From the NCBI RefSeq assembly GCF_902806685.2, contig NC_048539.1, positions 6,522,501 through 6,586,500 of the forward strand: a DNA stretch of 64,000 nucleotides, read 5' to 3'. The position numbers and the translations under genes were made by a program. Below the pieces are notes generated by a model that saw nothing but the letters and a program-made list of their open reading frames with translations, made no database searches and was not told the DNA's origin. Numbering within the stretch: position 1 is the stretch's first letter; the number at the start of each line of letters is the position of its first letter. This stretch comes from Maniola hyperantus. Taxonomy: Eukaryota; Arthropoda; Insecta; Lepidoptera; Nymphalidae. Of this stretch, positions 19,516 to 32,000 are shown one piece after another.

Positions 19516-21179
19516 TAAATAACTTTGCAGGCAACTGTTAGTCTAGTATATCACTTGGCTGCAATCAGATCTGCTGGCAAGTGATAATGCAGCGTAAGCG
19601 TACATATTTGTAGGTACATAATATACGTAAGTGGGTAGATTTAGGTACCTGTGTAAGTGGTAACATTGTGAGTTTAAATCAATGAACTCTGTATTGTGAT
19701 GCAGACTGCAGTACCTAAGCATTTCCTCTTTTGGTTTTTGCTTTATTCGGATAAGTATAGGTAGGTACTACATACATAGTGCGTACCATACATCGATGAT
19801 ACCATCTAAGTAGTACAAAATGGAAAACTAATCTTAAGTTTGTTGGAACTGTAAGTGCAGATCTCTGCACTTGCAGCTGAATTTCATAGCACCTAACTAC
19901 TTATATGATAGTAGGTGGATACTATTAATATGAGGTGTCGTAATAAAAATAGGTAGGTACATTGGTGTTTAATTTTGAAAGTTGGCCGTTTCGTCATACA
20001 GTCTTGACTCTTGTCGATCGTACTGGAATTTGTGGGTGCTATTGCTTAACTAAGTTGCAGTGTGTTTCACGGATAATGAGTATAAAGTCCTATATTCAAA
20101 AGTATGACGTAGGCATACCTCGTGAGGTCGCTCTGAGTTCGTGTTTGGTGTATACTTACCATACGTAAAATCAGATTGATAGGAAGGTTACTTACCTATA
20201 ACTTCTGGTGTAGCTTATGCGGTGGCGGTAACCAGTAGGTGCCTACCTAACTGGCAAGTGGGTCGTACTCGGTTGTGAAACAGAGAGAGGTGTGTGATTC
20301 TGATGGTAAACAGGTAGGTACACCGTACACTGCTTACTACTAGCGTCAAGTTCGTTGGGTCACATGTGTCATATTTAATTTCTAAACAAATTGCAGCGCG
20401 GCTGCTTCCACAAGCAGTAAAGAAAGACCGAGAGTGACATAAGATCATATCATTTTTTAAAATCATTAAAAAAAAATTACGCAAATCGGTACAGAAATCT
20501 CGGAGATTTCTGTGTAAGTAGGTACCTACCTACATCGGTAGAAAAAAAAGACAACTCCTCCTTTTTGAAAGTCGGTTAAATCGGTCGGTTTCACTATGAA
20601 CACTTCCCGAATATTGATAACTTAGACGGGCAGTAACCCCGCAGCATCAGGATTAAGGAGTTGGATCTAGATTTTTTTATGGGACCACCACGGAAACTTC
20701 TACTGTTGATTTAAAAACATTTTGTAAATCGGTCCAGAAACCTCGAAATAATCTGCGCACACATTAAAAAAACGGGCCGAATTGAGAACCACCTAAGGCC
20801 AAATTTGAAACAAATATATTAGTAGATTAAACAAGGAGTAACAAAGGCTACTTTTTTAACCGACTTTCAAAAAAGGACGAGTTCTGTTTTTCTACCTATA
20901 CCTTTACTTCGAAATCATTACTGACATTACTGGCCGATTTGCGTAATTTTTTTTAATCGATAGAGAAACTTCGCGAAATTGTCCCATAAAAAATTGTACT
21001 TCATATTTTAGGAGAAATCACGAATTTAAAACAATGGCGACGGCCGCGGCTGTCCGTGCATACAACGCGATTATGTCGCAGTACGACATAATATGTATAG
21101 GTAGGTAGTAGGTACCTACCAAATAAAGACTTTTTGAACTCGAGGACCCAACTCCTCAGCCTTTATGCTGTTGGAATTG

Positions 21180-21376
21180 TATTCTTAAATCGTGGTGTTA
21201 CCATGGGATTTTTAAAGAATCATGCGTTTTTAATGTTTTTACGAAATTTGGTACTGAGATATCTTGCATCACGGGGACGGGTTACTACGGATAGGTTACT
21301 TTCCTGAAAATCAAAAGTTCCCACGGGATTTTTAAAAACTTAAATCCACGCGGGCGAAGCCGCGGGGATCAGCTAG
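21180..21376 (+). mobile_element. Helitron, Lep1-like (family A), 5' part degraded
   Basis: Only the 3' half is clear: 'aaaagttcccacgggattt', 'aatccacgcgggcgaagcc', and a terminal GGGGATCAGCTAG followed by T. Confidence 0.6.
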
Positions 21377-22599
21377 TTAAATATATTTTGAACATTTTAA
21401 TCTGAGGAAACATTATTATCGATATAGACTCCAAAAATTTTTTTTAAAATTTTTGTCTGTCTGTCTGTGCGCGCATTACGCGAAAACTACTGAACGGAAG
21501 CATACTTACTTTGCATCTATGTAACCATAAACAAAATGATTTAACCGCGAAAAAGCGTAAGAATCTATTAAAAAAAATCTTGGGTAGGTGGGTAGGTACT
21601 TGCTTTTCTCATCCAATCTGTAGGTATGTACCTTTTTCTGTTGGCAGGCACTAAGTAAGTAAGCTTATTTTTAGCGATAAATCCAAAGCCGCTTTAGCAT
21701 CCTTTTAGCACTTATCTAGAGACATAAATATCCAGGAACCAAACCAACCCACGTACTCTGCAATCTTATGCATTAGAAACTGTCGGTATAGCATTAAAAT
21801 TTCATTGTATTAATATTTTTCTGCTACTTATTAATTTTATCCAGAAATCAGAAATCTAGGTGCGAGGAAACGTAGCAAGGGATGTACTTACTTAAATAAT
21901 GGGCCCTACCTATAATGTTAAAAGTAAAATGCACCAATTGATACGATCGTTGCATTTTCATAGCATAGTAGTAAAGAGTAGAGATAGAGCACATGAGTAG
22001 ATACTTAGTAGAGAGCCTACATAAATAATTGGTGGGTTTCACCAATATCGCTGTCTAGACATTCTTGGAAGCTTTAACTTAGGCGTACACCTAACCGTAA
22101 GTTTAATAAGCTAAAGTGAGCTCAACTCAATCACGTAGTATTTACCTACCTCCGCACCTAGGTAACTTTATAGGTACCTAGGTACAACCTACGTCTCGTG
22201 CACCACATTTTGTATTAATGTATTTTGCGCAAAATACAATTTTAATGCTATAGCTATAATTTACTTATCAAAGTAGATCGGTAGGTAAGTCACGGACGGC
22301 TAATCTCTACCTATACCTACCTATAATGCAAACCGCTAATTAACTAGCTATAATTAGAGTAAGTAGATAGGTAATTCATTTCTTACTCAACTGTTAAGTT
22401 ACCAACTTATAGGTAGGTAGGTAGGTTCGTGGGTAGACATATTTTAATATGTAGGTATGAGGCAAGAATAATTAAGATTTTACAATTAGGTAGGTACCTA
22501 CTACCTCCTACTATTTAGTATATTTACTATACCCAGAAATCCCGGGCATGTACCTCTAACTTTCGCAGTTTGGTATCATGTGCGTTTTAAGAAATTAAA

Positions 22600-22805
22600 T
22601 ATAGGTACTGTATCACTCGCTTTAACGGCGAAGGAAAACATCGTGAGGAAACCTGCATGCCTGAGAGTTCTACATACCTATTATGTATTCTCAAAGGCGT
22701 GTGAAGTCTGCTAATCCGCAATTGGCCAGCGTGGTGGCCAAACCTTTCACACTCTGAGACCCGTGCTCTGTAACCGGCGATGGGTTGATCATAATGATCA
22801 TGATG
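22600..22805 (+). mobile_element. tRNA-derived SINE, 5'-truncated body
   Basis: It carries 'aacatcgtgaggaaacctgc', 'tctcaaaggcgtgtgaagtc' and 'ccggcgatgggttgatc', as in the complete copies at 29818-30139 and 33449-33772. The tRNA-like head is missing. Confidence 0.7.
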
Positions 22806-23689
22806 ACATCCACAGGCTACAAATCTATTCACCTGTGCTGTGCCTGCGTAGTGCGTACCTACTTAATTAAATTTTAATGATTAATTACTTATACTTAAAC
22901 GTTATTTAATTAGGGAAAACTTGTATCTAAATGCAACGCGTTGTACCTGTTGTAAGCACAGTAGTAAGTAACTATATGTAGGACGTAGGTGCCTACCTAA
23001 TGCTCTAGCCTCTACATAATAGGCAGTTTATTTTTTAAATGGGTGTTTAAGGGTGTTTGCGCACTCATTCGAATTCGATTCATTTTCGTCAAAATACGAT
23101 TCGTTTTCATTTGATTCCTGTTTTGAGCAGATCTGTCAATACGAATCCGAATGAGTGCACAACCGCCCAACCGACAGAAAGACTGGATGAAACTATTATA
23201 AGGTTCCTTGTACGGTACGGAATCTTAAAAAGAGAACAGGCAGGTGATATGCGCAAACAAACGCATCTTGTGGGTCAAAGGCGGTCACTGCCCGGCCTGT
23301 CTACATGCTGTAGGTTGGTAGAGTACCTACCTAAGTATAGGTACGTAGGTAGAGACGTAAGGTACGAGGTACGTCACTCATGGTACGTAAGTTCCTCAGG
23401 TAAGTTCGGATTTTATAGTACTTAGGTATCGAAAATACTTACATCTTCAGTAGTATTATCTTTAAAATATGTTGTCATTGGCCATTTTTAAATTACCTAC
23501 AAGGTCGTAGTTAGGTTATAGATATTAAAAAACCCGGCCAAGTGCAAGTCAGGCTCACTAAGAAAGGATTTTCGGAATTGTACATCCTTATGGGGAAAAT
23601 ATGGGATGAAAGCTCGACATTTTTCAAGTTAAATTCGCATGAAAATTGTTACTTATTTGAGCTTTCAGTCAAAAATAAAACGTGTGTTT

Positions 23690-23921
23690 AACGTTTTTAG
23701 GAAAATTTTACGGGGATAGACGTTGGGGTCCCAAGGTGCTGGAATGGCAACCTCGTACCGGAAGGCTCAGCGTTAGAAGACCCCTCTCACTATGTGAATG
23801 GACAACATCAGATGAGTCGCAGGGAGCCGCTGGATTCAGGCGGCGCAAGACCGTGGCGTGTGGAAGTCCCTATGTACAACAGTGGACGTCTATAGGTTGA
23901 TGATGATGATGATGGTGATGT
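23690..23921 (+). mobile_element. RTE-type LINE, 3' end fragment
   Basis: The + strand reads DRRWGPKVLEWQPRTGR and, after frame changes, a C-terminal YVQQWTSIG. This is the usual end of lepidopteran RTE-clade reverse transcriptase proteins. A GATGATGATGATGATGG tail follows, as expected at the 3' end of such elements. 5'-truncated and frameshifted. Confidence 0.7.
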
Positions 23922-24268
23922 AGATCTACTTACTTAATAAGTAATAGGTACCAACTAGGTACGACTTATTTGAGTCATCTTAGAGTACCTACCTATAATA
24001 ATAATTTATCCTAGCTGCATATTATTTAAGTACCTACTAATACCACACTTATTAGTGAAATAAGGTAAGAAATAAGTGTCAGCTTTTTTCTACCGCATTC
24101 CTAGATTTCCAAGACAAGCACTTTATTAATTCAGGTACCTACCTACTTACTTATTTACCGCAAAATTTAATTTAGATTTGACAGTACTAGTACTAGTTAT
24201 TGCATTATGTACCTACAACTTTGCTGTTTACTATTATACTTACCTACTTAACACTTGTAGAAAGAGAG

Positions 24269-24510
24269 CCACTACGTGCCAGACCTTCGTTATTTTATAA
24301 AAGCTGAAAGTTTCTCTGCATATTATCCCCAACACAGGGAGGAACAATCAGCGACTATATGAAGTTTGAATCATGGTGGCTTTGGGAGATAACAGGTAAT
24401 AAAGGTACCTACCTACTTACCTGCCAGGTATGACCTGCCAGGCAGTCGTGGCAACCCCCTGCGAGACGACCTAAAAGTTTAATGAGTGTCTGGCAAGGGG
24501 TTCACGCCAT
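24269..24510 (+). repeat. Dispersed repeat with CTTCGTTATTTTATAAAAGC
   Basis: The phrase 'ccagaccttcgttatttta' followed by 'gctgaaagtttctctg' and 'cagggagga' recurs at 26055-26210, 26833-26897 and, partly, 42244-42335. No coding frame; class unknown. Confidence 0.5.
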
Positions 24511-25194
24511 AATACTGATGAGTGATGACGATACACGACACTAACCGATTTTGATGGGTAGCTGTAGGTAGGTTTATACAGAGTTAGCTTAGGTAAGTAC
24601 ATCCCGGAGACGGACATAGGCTAATTTTATCCCGGAAAACCAGGATTCTTAAAAATCCTTGGTTCTTTAATTAGAAATTACAAATTTCGATGCAATGGTC
24701 AATAAATCTAGTCGGATTCTACAAAATATTTATGTACCTATCTACTACGTAGGTACCTATATTATATTCTGTGCTGTTATTACTCGAGCGATTCAATGAG
24801 TTGAACATATTCCTCAGATTTTTAACAAAGTAAAATACTTAAATACTTATGGGGCTCACTTAACGCTACACTTCCTTGGAGTCGCAAATACCTAAATAGG
24901 TAATTTACGTATTCGATGCTTATTTGATGTTTGACTGGTAATGTAACTGGTAAGGTTTGCTCCTGCAACAGATGTCAGTGGCCTTTAGGTACGGCCACCT
25001 CCACTCGCGCCGCCCGCGCCACGGCGCAATTCCGCTATTGTTCGGACGCTTTCAGAATAATAAACATGCTTTTGGCCCAAACTCTTAAATGTCAAGTAAG
25101 AAAAGTGCATTCATGTATTCACTACACAGTTATCTCTTGGTATAAACAAGTACGAGTAGGTACCTACCTACTAGAGTTCTAAAATTATTTCAAA

Positions 25195-25397
25195 ATAGCT
25201 GCCCCGGCGAACTTCGTACCGCCTAACAGTCGATTCTTTTTCAGGAATTTTTCAAATTTTTCTCTCCGTAAGAACCATCCCCGTACCTACTTCAAGGAAT
25301 ATTATGAAAAAGAATCAGCGAAATCGGTTCAGCTGTTCTCGAGGTTTGCGATCATCAACACATTCAGTGATTAATTTTTATATGTTATAGAGATATA
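25195..25397 (-). mobile_element. Helitron-like element (family C)
   Basis: In reverse orientation it has 'cggcgaacttcgtaccgcc', 'taagaaccatccccgtac', 'gaatcagcgaaatcggttca' and 'aacacattcagtgatta'. The same order is found at 63329-63511 in the Pak intron. Confidence 0.6.
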
Positions 25398-25497
25398 GAG
25401 ATGATCAATGGTCAATCAAAAAAATATAGGTAGGTAGGGTACCTACTTACCTATATACGGAACTAACTAATATGGAACTGTTATAAATTATTAATTC

Positions 25498-25630
25498 GGG
25501 GTATGAGGCGGGGGGACACCTAGCACACTAAGCCATCACCACCAGCGCTATCCCGCACCGCGCGATGGCTGTGTAGGTGTGCCCCCATGTGTCCCCACCC
25601 CGATTGCCATCTCGACCTGTTGCGTACTAT
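25498..25630. mobile_element. GC-rich MITE, partial copy
   Basis: The segment 'gaggcggggggacacc' through 'gattgccatctcgacctg' matches the fuller copy at 46249-46390. The left terminal repeat is missing here. Confidence 0.6.
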
Positions 25631-26054
25631 ATATTGGATCAATACTTACGCCTCACGCTAATTTGCGCTAGCCCTTATTTCTGATCTAGACGAGGAATTA
25701 GTTTTTGATAGGCTTTTGATTCGTCGCCCGCAGAAAGCGAATGCGTGCAAGCCGCATGCTCGCCTTGGGACAGCTTCCTGTCGCATGCAAACAGTGAAGG
25801 GGACTGCTGCATCGAGCCTTTGTTTCGTACCAGCAGAGAAAATGTTGCAAAACAAGCCACTGACCTTCGAATAAAAAAATAAATTGTCGATCCTTGATTA
25901 TAAGATTTCGTGACAAGTGAAACCGTTATAGGTAGGACTGGGGCGACTATTACTTGACCCACCCCAGATTCGCCTGGGTGGGACCTGTTGAATAGATGAA
26001 TGTGATTTAATTCCATGCATGCTTCCAATCCAATATATATGAACCTTCCCTGTG

Positions 26055-26210
26055 ATAATGGACTAAGAGCGTGCCTGCCCATCGGTATTTTATAAAAGCT
26101 GAAAATTTATCTGTGTATTGTCGCGACCACAGGGAGGATCGATCAGCGAAAATGAAGTTTAAATCATGGCTTTGGGAGATAACAGGTAGTAAGGGTGTAG
26201 GTAAGTCAAT
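26055..26210 (+). repeat. Dispersed repeat, second copy
   Basis: It contains 'tattttataaaagctgaaaa', 'gaccacagggaggatcgatc' and 'tggctttgggagataacagg', in the same order as 24269-24510. Confidence 0.5.
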
Positions 26211-26928
26211 TTTTATATATTTTCTTCGGAATACTTACCTACTTAGTATAGTAATCACGTCAAGCATTACCAGACACTTAGACACACCAGAACGAGCGAA
26301 AATCTCAACTTCAAATTTCAAAAAATACCGTCTTTCCGAAATTTTGAAGGTAAGAAAATAATACATCCTACCTATCTTAAGTAAAAAGGTACCTAAGTAC
26401 TTACCTACTTAGTTGGTGCGTAATGATAAAAGATCTGGCATTTAATTTAAAGGTCATGTCGTAGCTCCTCCTTTGTATAGGTTATTTTAAGTTCAAATTT
26501 TAAGCAAGTCGTATAATATAAATAGTAAAAGTCATGATTCAAGGCCAGCAAGTGACTGGACTGGATGTGTCCGCTTACCTACTGCCAAGTGCGAACTGTG
26601 TGGCATTCTATGCGTGACTCTCAATTTATTCTCTTCAAATAAATTCATTCGTGAAATATTATAAATGTTCAGAAATGGACTAAGAGCAGTGGCGTGCAGG
26701 TCATATAGGCATAAAGTCACTGCTTACCCTAGTTGATATTTCTCAAAGCTTATTTTTCATTGGCCTGGCAGTAAATAGGTACCTACCTAAATGTCTGCCT
26801 ACCCTGGCTTCAAACCCTGTGCACATCACTGACTAAGAGCCACCGCGTGCCAGACCTTCGTTATTTTATAAAAGTTGAAAGTTTCTCTGTGTATTTATTG
26901 CCCTCAACGTCAAATTATAAAGTCTATC

Positions 26929-27247
26929 TCTATAAATAAAAATGAATCGCTGAATGTGTTGCTGATCGCAAATCTCGAGAACAGCTGAACCGATTTCGCT
27001 AATTCTTTTTCATAATCGCTGAATGTGTTGCTGATCGCAAATCTCGAGAACAGCTGAACCGATTTCGCTAATTCTTTTTCATAATCGCTGAATGTGTTGG
27101 TGATCGCAAATCTCGAGAAAAGCTGAACCGATTTCGCTAATTCTTTTTCATAATATTCCTTGAAGCACGGGGATGGTTCTTACGGAGAATAAATTTTAAA
27201 AATTTGAATCGACTGTGGCGGTACGAAGCTCGCCAGGGTAGCCAGTT
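26929..27247 (+). mobile_element. Helitron-like element (family C) with tandem triplication
   Basis: It starts TCTATAAATAAAAATGAATC and ends with CCAG where other copies have CTAG. A 69-base unit containing 'tcgctgaatgtgttg' and 'gaacagctgaaccgatttcg' is repeated three times in direct tandem (26947-27015, 27016-27084, 27085-27153). The third unit has two or three substitutions. Confidence 0.8.
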
Positions 27248-27394
27248 TTTTATACATATTTTATTCGGAATAGTACCGATTAGAAATGACGTCATTCATT
27301 GTCAGACACGTGTCATGACATTATACCAATGTACTCTGTGGCATGACAACTCAACCCCTGCCAGACGCCCAAAAGTTTGAAATTTTGAAATTGG

Positions 27395-27560
27395 TCTAAC
27401 CATTTTTAGAATTCCGTATCTCAAAAGAAAAAAAGGAACCCTTACAGGATCACTTTGTTGTCTATCTGTCTGTTTGTCCGTCTTTCGTGTCTGTCAAGAA
27501 AACCTATAGAGTAGGTATTTCCCGTTGACCTTAGAATCATGAAATTTTTTCGATTTGTTC
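27395..27560 (-). repeat. 'GGTTCCGTA' repeat fragment
   Basis: It contains 'agaattccgtatctcaaaag', 'cactttgttgtctatctgtc' and 'cccgttgaccttagaatcat', the reverse of the copy near 12900-13030. Confidence 0.5.
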
Positions 27561-28860
27561 ATCTAATAAAATCAAACAAATTATTAAAATGCAGCAATTC
27601 TGATTCAGCCAAGAAACAAAGTTGCTGCTCTTTGGATTTCGGGCAACTTATAAGTACATATATAGGTATCGTACTTATACCACCCATCTGATAACCGAAC
27701 GAATCCAATACCAATCGAGAGCGGAAGCATAAGAAACAAGAAAACGTAAAGTTGCTTCAGGAAATTCGTTCAAGAGTCAGGGTTGTATCTATAGCAGGAT
27801 CTAGGCTGGCCATATCCGATAAAGTTTACCTTCAAGTTTGCAACTCTCGTGAGTTTGTCAACATGGTCGTGTATAGCCAGGAGTGAGTAGTGACGCCAAC
27901 TGTGACGAACGAAGTCGCAGCATTAGGAACCTCCAGATCTTTATTATTTCAATACGGAATCGTATGAATGAAAAATGTTAACTTTACCAGTAGCTTCTTT
28001 ATTGGTTTATCAGGATCAAGGTCTATACAAAATTATTGAAAAAATTACAAAGATAGGTACGTTAAGCTTAAAATTTTAAGTTTTTCTGTACCTATGTGAA
28101 TTTTTAAGTAATGGAAATTTTAATTGAACATTTAAACCTTTGCATTTTACTATCTCCAGGCGAATAAAAGTTGTCAATATATCAGAGTAAGTACAACTAG
28201 GAACAAAAATCACATTTACACTTTACAAAGTCATCAAATTTCTATCAAAAAACGTTCTAAACGCTTATAAATGATGGCTAAATTCAACTACCGGCAGTCG
28301 ATTTCGAACCAACTACCCCCATGTTCTACAATCTGTTGTTCTTTCCCTACTATCACTTTTTCTTCAATCTTACGAAAATAACTTATTTCATCTACTAAAT
28401 CATGATGTAACCTTAATCCAGTTTACAATAATATTACGATAAAACGAGGTAAGTATTAAAAGTTATAAATTACGTCACGTATCATACATACAAGTGATAG
28501 GTTTAAGATCGAGTATATTATTTATGTATTCTTAGTACATAAATAAGATGGATACTATAAACAAAAGTAACACGGATACTTTCAGAAATTTGATCATGAG
28601 ACAGTAGACGGCTACAATCTCAAACACAATCACAAGGCGATCATAAAAGCTTAAATATTCAATTTCAATTTCGTCGCCTTTCCTCCTGAACTCCTTGCGA
28701 TGGAAAAATATAATGTTTCGTATGAAACGTAAACTAGACACCGGAAACACATACTTGGAGAACGACTTACGCCTAAAATAAGCACAAAGACATAAACTTA
28801 TCACGTATACGTAACTAAAACGAATAAACTTGAGTATCTTGTTCCGATAAATGCACGACT

Positions 28861-29045
28861 TGCGGGGGGGAGTGACGTCACCAGTCAAGAAGCTCCGATG
28901 GCGGGCGCGCGCCGCGGCGCTGCGCCCCCGGGGGGGTGTGGGGGGATGACACTGGGCCGACGGGAGAGCGGGGGTCATGGGGGCGGGCGGGGCAGGGGGG
29001 CTCGCAGCGCCGCGGGAGATGGCTACCGGCTGCGAAGAGTTTGAT
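28861..29045. other. GC-rich block downstream of eEF1A stop
   Basis: About 185 bases of very high GC content with runs of seven or more G or C (GCGCGCGCCGCGGCGC, CCCCCGGGGGGGTGTGG) in a strongly AT-rich neighbourhood. It lies immediately 3' of the eEF1A stop codon, so it would be transcribed in the 3' untranslated region. No protein is recognised. Confidence 0.6.
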
Positions 29046-29059
29046 GAGGTGCCCCATAG

Positions 29060-32000
29060 TTATTTTTTCTTCTGGGCCTTCTCGGCGGCCTTGGTGATTT
29101 TACCTGTAGTAACCTCCTTGAAGGTTACGCTCTGAAACAATAATTTTATTTGAGTTACCTAATAGCTGATCTACCCTTAAGAGTCGTGGAGGCGGCGCGC
29201 TTTCAGGATATTGAATATGACTCTTCTAGGAACTGACGAACTGAAAGCCTCAGTTTAACTGGTATGGCATGAATGAGGAACCTGAAAACAGTAGTCTCAG
29301 TCGTATTCCGCATTATTATGCATTTTGGATGCTTGCACAGTCCTCAATCCTCATTAAATAAGATTTGTACGTTACAGCAGCACATCGGAAATTTTTAAGA
29401 TTTTTTGTGCGTTGTCGTAGATTGAGCGATGCGCTGTCGCACCAGTGTTGTAGGCCCTTCCACGATACTCGCGGTGCGACGTGGGTACCTCATTCCCATG
29501 TTCACGAAAATTCTACGACAATGCACAACGCGTGCGATGGGAAAGGGTTTACCTTGATGACGCCGACGGCGACGGTCTGGCGCATGTCGCGCACGGCGAA
29601 GCGGCCGAGCGGCGGGAACTCCTGGAACGACTCCACGCACAGTGCCTTGGTGGGCACCAGCATCACGATGGCCGCATCGCCCGACTTGATCGACTTCGGC
29701 TCTACCTCCGTTGTCTTGCCTGCACAGCACCAACATAATCGTTCATTTATGATTTTTATGCTAGTGTTTTACTTACACTTCAAGGAATTTTCTAAATAAT
29801 TTTAAATAAGTACAATAAGCTGTGCTAGCCTAGTGGTTAGGACGTCTGCCTTCTAATCGGAGGTCGGGGGTTTGATCCCGAGCACGCACCTCTAACTTTT
29901 CAGAGCTAGGTATGTTTTAATTAATTAAATATGACGTGTTTTAACGGTGAAGGAAAATATCGTGAGGAAACCTGCATGCCTGAGAGTTCTCCATAATGTT
30001 CTCAAAGGTCACACCTTCACACCAAAGTCTACCGATCCGCACATGGTCAGTGTGGTAGACTATGGCCAAAACTCTTCTCACTCTGAGAGGAGACCCGTCC
30101 TCTGTAGTGAGCCGGCGATGGATTGATCATGATGATCAAAATTACAGAAGTACGGTACCGGTACGGCGGTCGCACTTCTCCTTGATCTCGGCGAACTTGC
30201 AGGCGATGTGCGCCGTGTGGCAGTCCAGCACCGGCGTGTAGCCGTTGCTGATCTGCCCCGGGTGGTTGAGTACGATCACCTACACATAATTATCTCGTTA
30301 GCTCGAAAAACACTTAGAAGATAAAAAAAAATTAAAAATGTAATTTTTTTTTAAATAAGTAATAAAATAATCATTCATCATCATAATCAGCCTGAGGACG
30401 TCCACTGATATATTATATAGGCCGTCCCTAATGAGCGCAACCACACTGGGTCCTCAGCCTTCGTCATCCAGTCACTTCCTGTCAGCCTCTTTATATCGTT
30501 GATCCATCGTGCTGCAGGGCGCCCTACACTATGCTTGCTTATAAGCGGCCTTCATTAAAAGTACGTTAACTAAGTAAGTAGGTACAAGTGTAAGTTTATT
30601 TGACTAAAAATGGTCATATTTTTGAGGCTTTGGCTCAAGCCGGTTTTACAAATAGGAAGATAATAGAACTTTAACAGGTGTCAATATTCGTAATTTATTA
30701 GTCTAATGTGAATAAAATTTGCCATTAAAATGCATTATTAAAACTGGTCGAAAAACCTGCCAGCCTTGATGGTTAATTATTATTCCTATGGCTTCCTAAT
30801 GACAATTTGTTAGTTTGTAAAAACTGTGGTAAGTACCTATTTTTATTTATTTATAATATTTAATTACCTACCTAACTTGCTTACTTAGTACTTGCTAAGT
30901 CAAAATTAAGCAGGTCTAACTTGCGCAAGATATCGTAAGTAGGTACCTACTTACCTAGCTATTATAGATAAAAAATATTGCAAAACAAAATCGGAATTCG
31001 ATCGTAGATAAGTAGTCGTAGGTTATCTATTTCATAAAAGATTCAAATCAATCTAATCAATATTCACTAAACACGCTTTTGAGAAATCTTTGGTTTACCG
31101 CGTTGTAATAATTGATTTGCCTTCAGCCTTCGAAATATAAACTACTAGATGATGCCCGTGACTACGTCCGCTTGGATTCAGGTATTTAAAAAAACCAGTG
31201 GGATCTCTTTGATTTTCCGGAATAAAAAATTGCCTATGTCAATTTCCGGGACGCAAGCTACCTCTGTACCAAATTACACATACGTCGGTTAAAACGGATA
31301 GGCCTTCAAGAATCCCGTGGGAACTCTTGTATTTTCCGGGATAAAAAGTAGCCTATGTCCGTCCCCGGGATGTAAGATAACTATGTACCAAATTTCAGTA
31401 AAAGCAGTTAAACTGTTGGGCCGTGAAAAGCTAGCAGACAGACAGACTGACACACTTTCGCATTTATAATATAAGTATGGAGTATGGATGAGCTATGAGC
31501 AGCCATAGAAAAAATATTAGTTGAATAGCATTCATAAATACGGTGCGACAAGGCTAACTTGGCGCGTGGCGAAAATCGGAACTAACGTTGCCGTCAAGTG
31601 TCCCCTTTGTTCTTGTTTGAATATTCCGAATATTCTAAGCCTTTGTTCTCCAACAGCGCCCCCCTGTCAATGACATTCAAGTGCCAAGAGAGCCTTGTAA
31701 GTAAGTATAATGTCAGTTATGTACCCTTTAAGCTATTACAATCATGCTTTTGTTTTGCTTCCACGGTGATGGAAAACATCGCGAGGAAGCATGCATAAGT
31801 TTTTCGTATTGTTCTCAAAAGTGTGTAAATTCTCTGCCAAATCCGCACTTGGCCTAAACGCTTCTCATTCGGAGAGAAGACCCGTACTTAGTAAAGGGCC
31901 GGCGAGCGACGGGTTGATATGACGATGATAATGATGATTATTTTAGTTTTGATATTTACCTGCGCGGTAAAGTCGGAAGCGCCCTTAGGCGGGCAGTTTT

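Larger units (their letters stand above)
10400..29059. other. Long intergenic region without a supported gene
   Basis: About 18.7 kb on which I find no exon series with splice signals and a recognisable product on either strand. It contains the MITEs, Helitrons, SINE pieces and LINE tails listed separately. Short palindromes of the type GTAGGTACCTAC are dense between about 17 and 27 kb. The last part (about 28000-29059) is probably the 3' untranslated region of the eEF1A gene. Stretches such as 14150-15050 and 19520-21150 show nothing beyond simple AT-rich sequence and repeat fragments. Confidence 0.55.

Noticed and set aside
23057..23425. 122-codon plus-strand open frame
   Set aside because: Composition follows dispersed repeats and the GTAGGTACC motif; there is no domain, and no splice or start context.
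25675..26082. 135-codon minus-strand open frame
   Set aside because: It overlaps other frames and includes dispersed-repeat sequence; no product recognised.
26947..27153. CRISPR-like array
   Set aside because: The three 69-base units are directly adjacent with no spacers and lie inside a Helitron in a eukaryotic genome.
28532..28978. 148-codon minus-strand open frame after the eEF1A stop
   Set aside because: No recognisable domain, low-complexity start in the GC-rich block, and a position fitting a 3' untranslated region.
29365..29799. Overlapping open frames of 85-144 codons on the plus strand, and 113 codons on the minus strand
   Set aside because: They are other-frame shadows of the GC-rich eEF1A exon 9 (29553-29719); only the frame with splice sites and homology is real.
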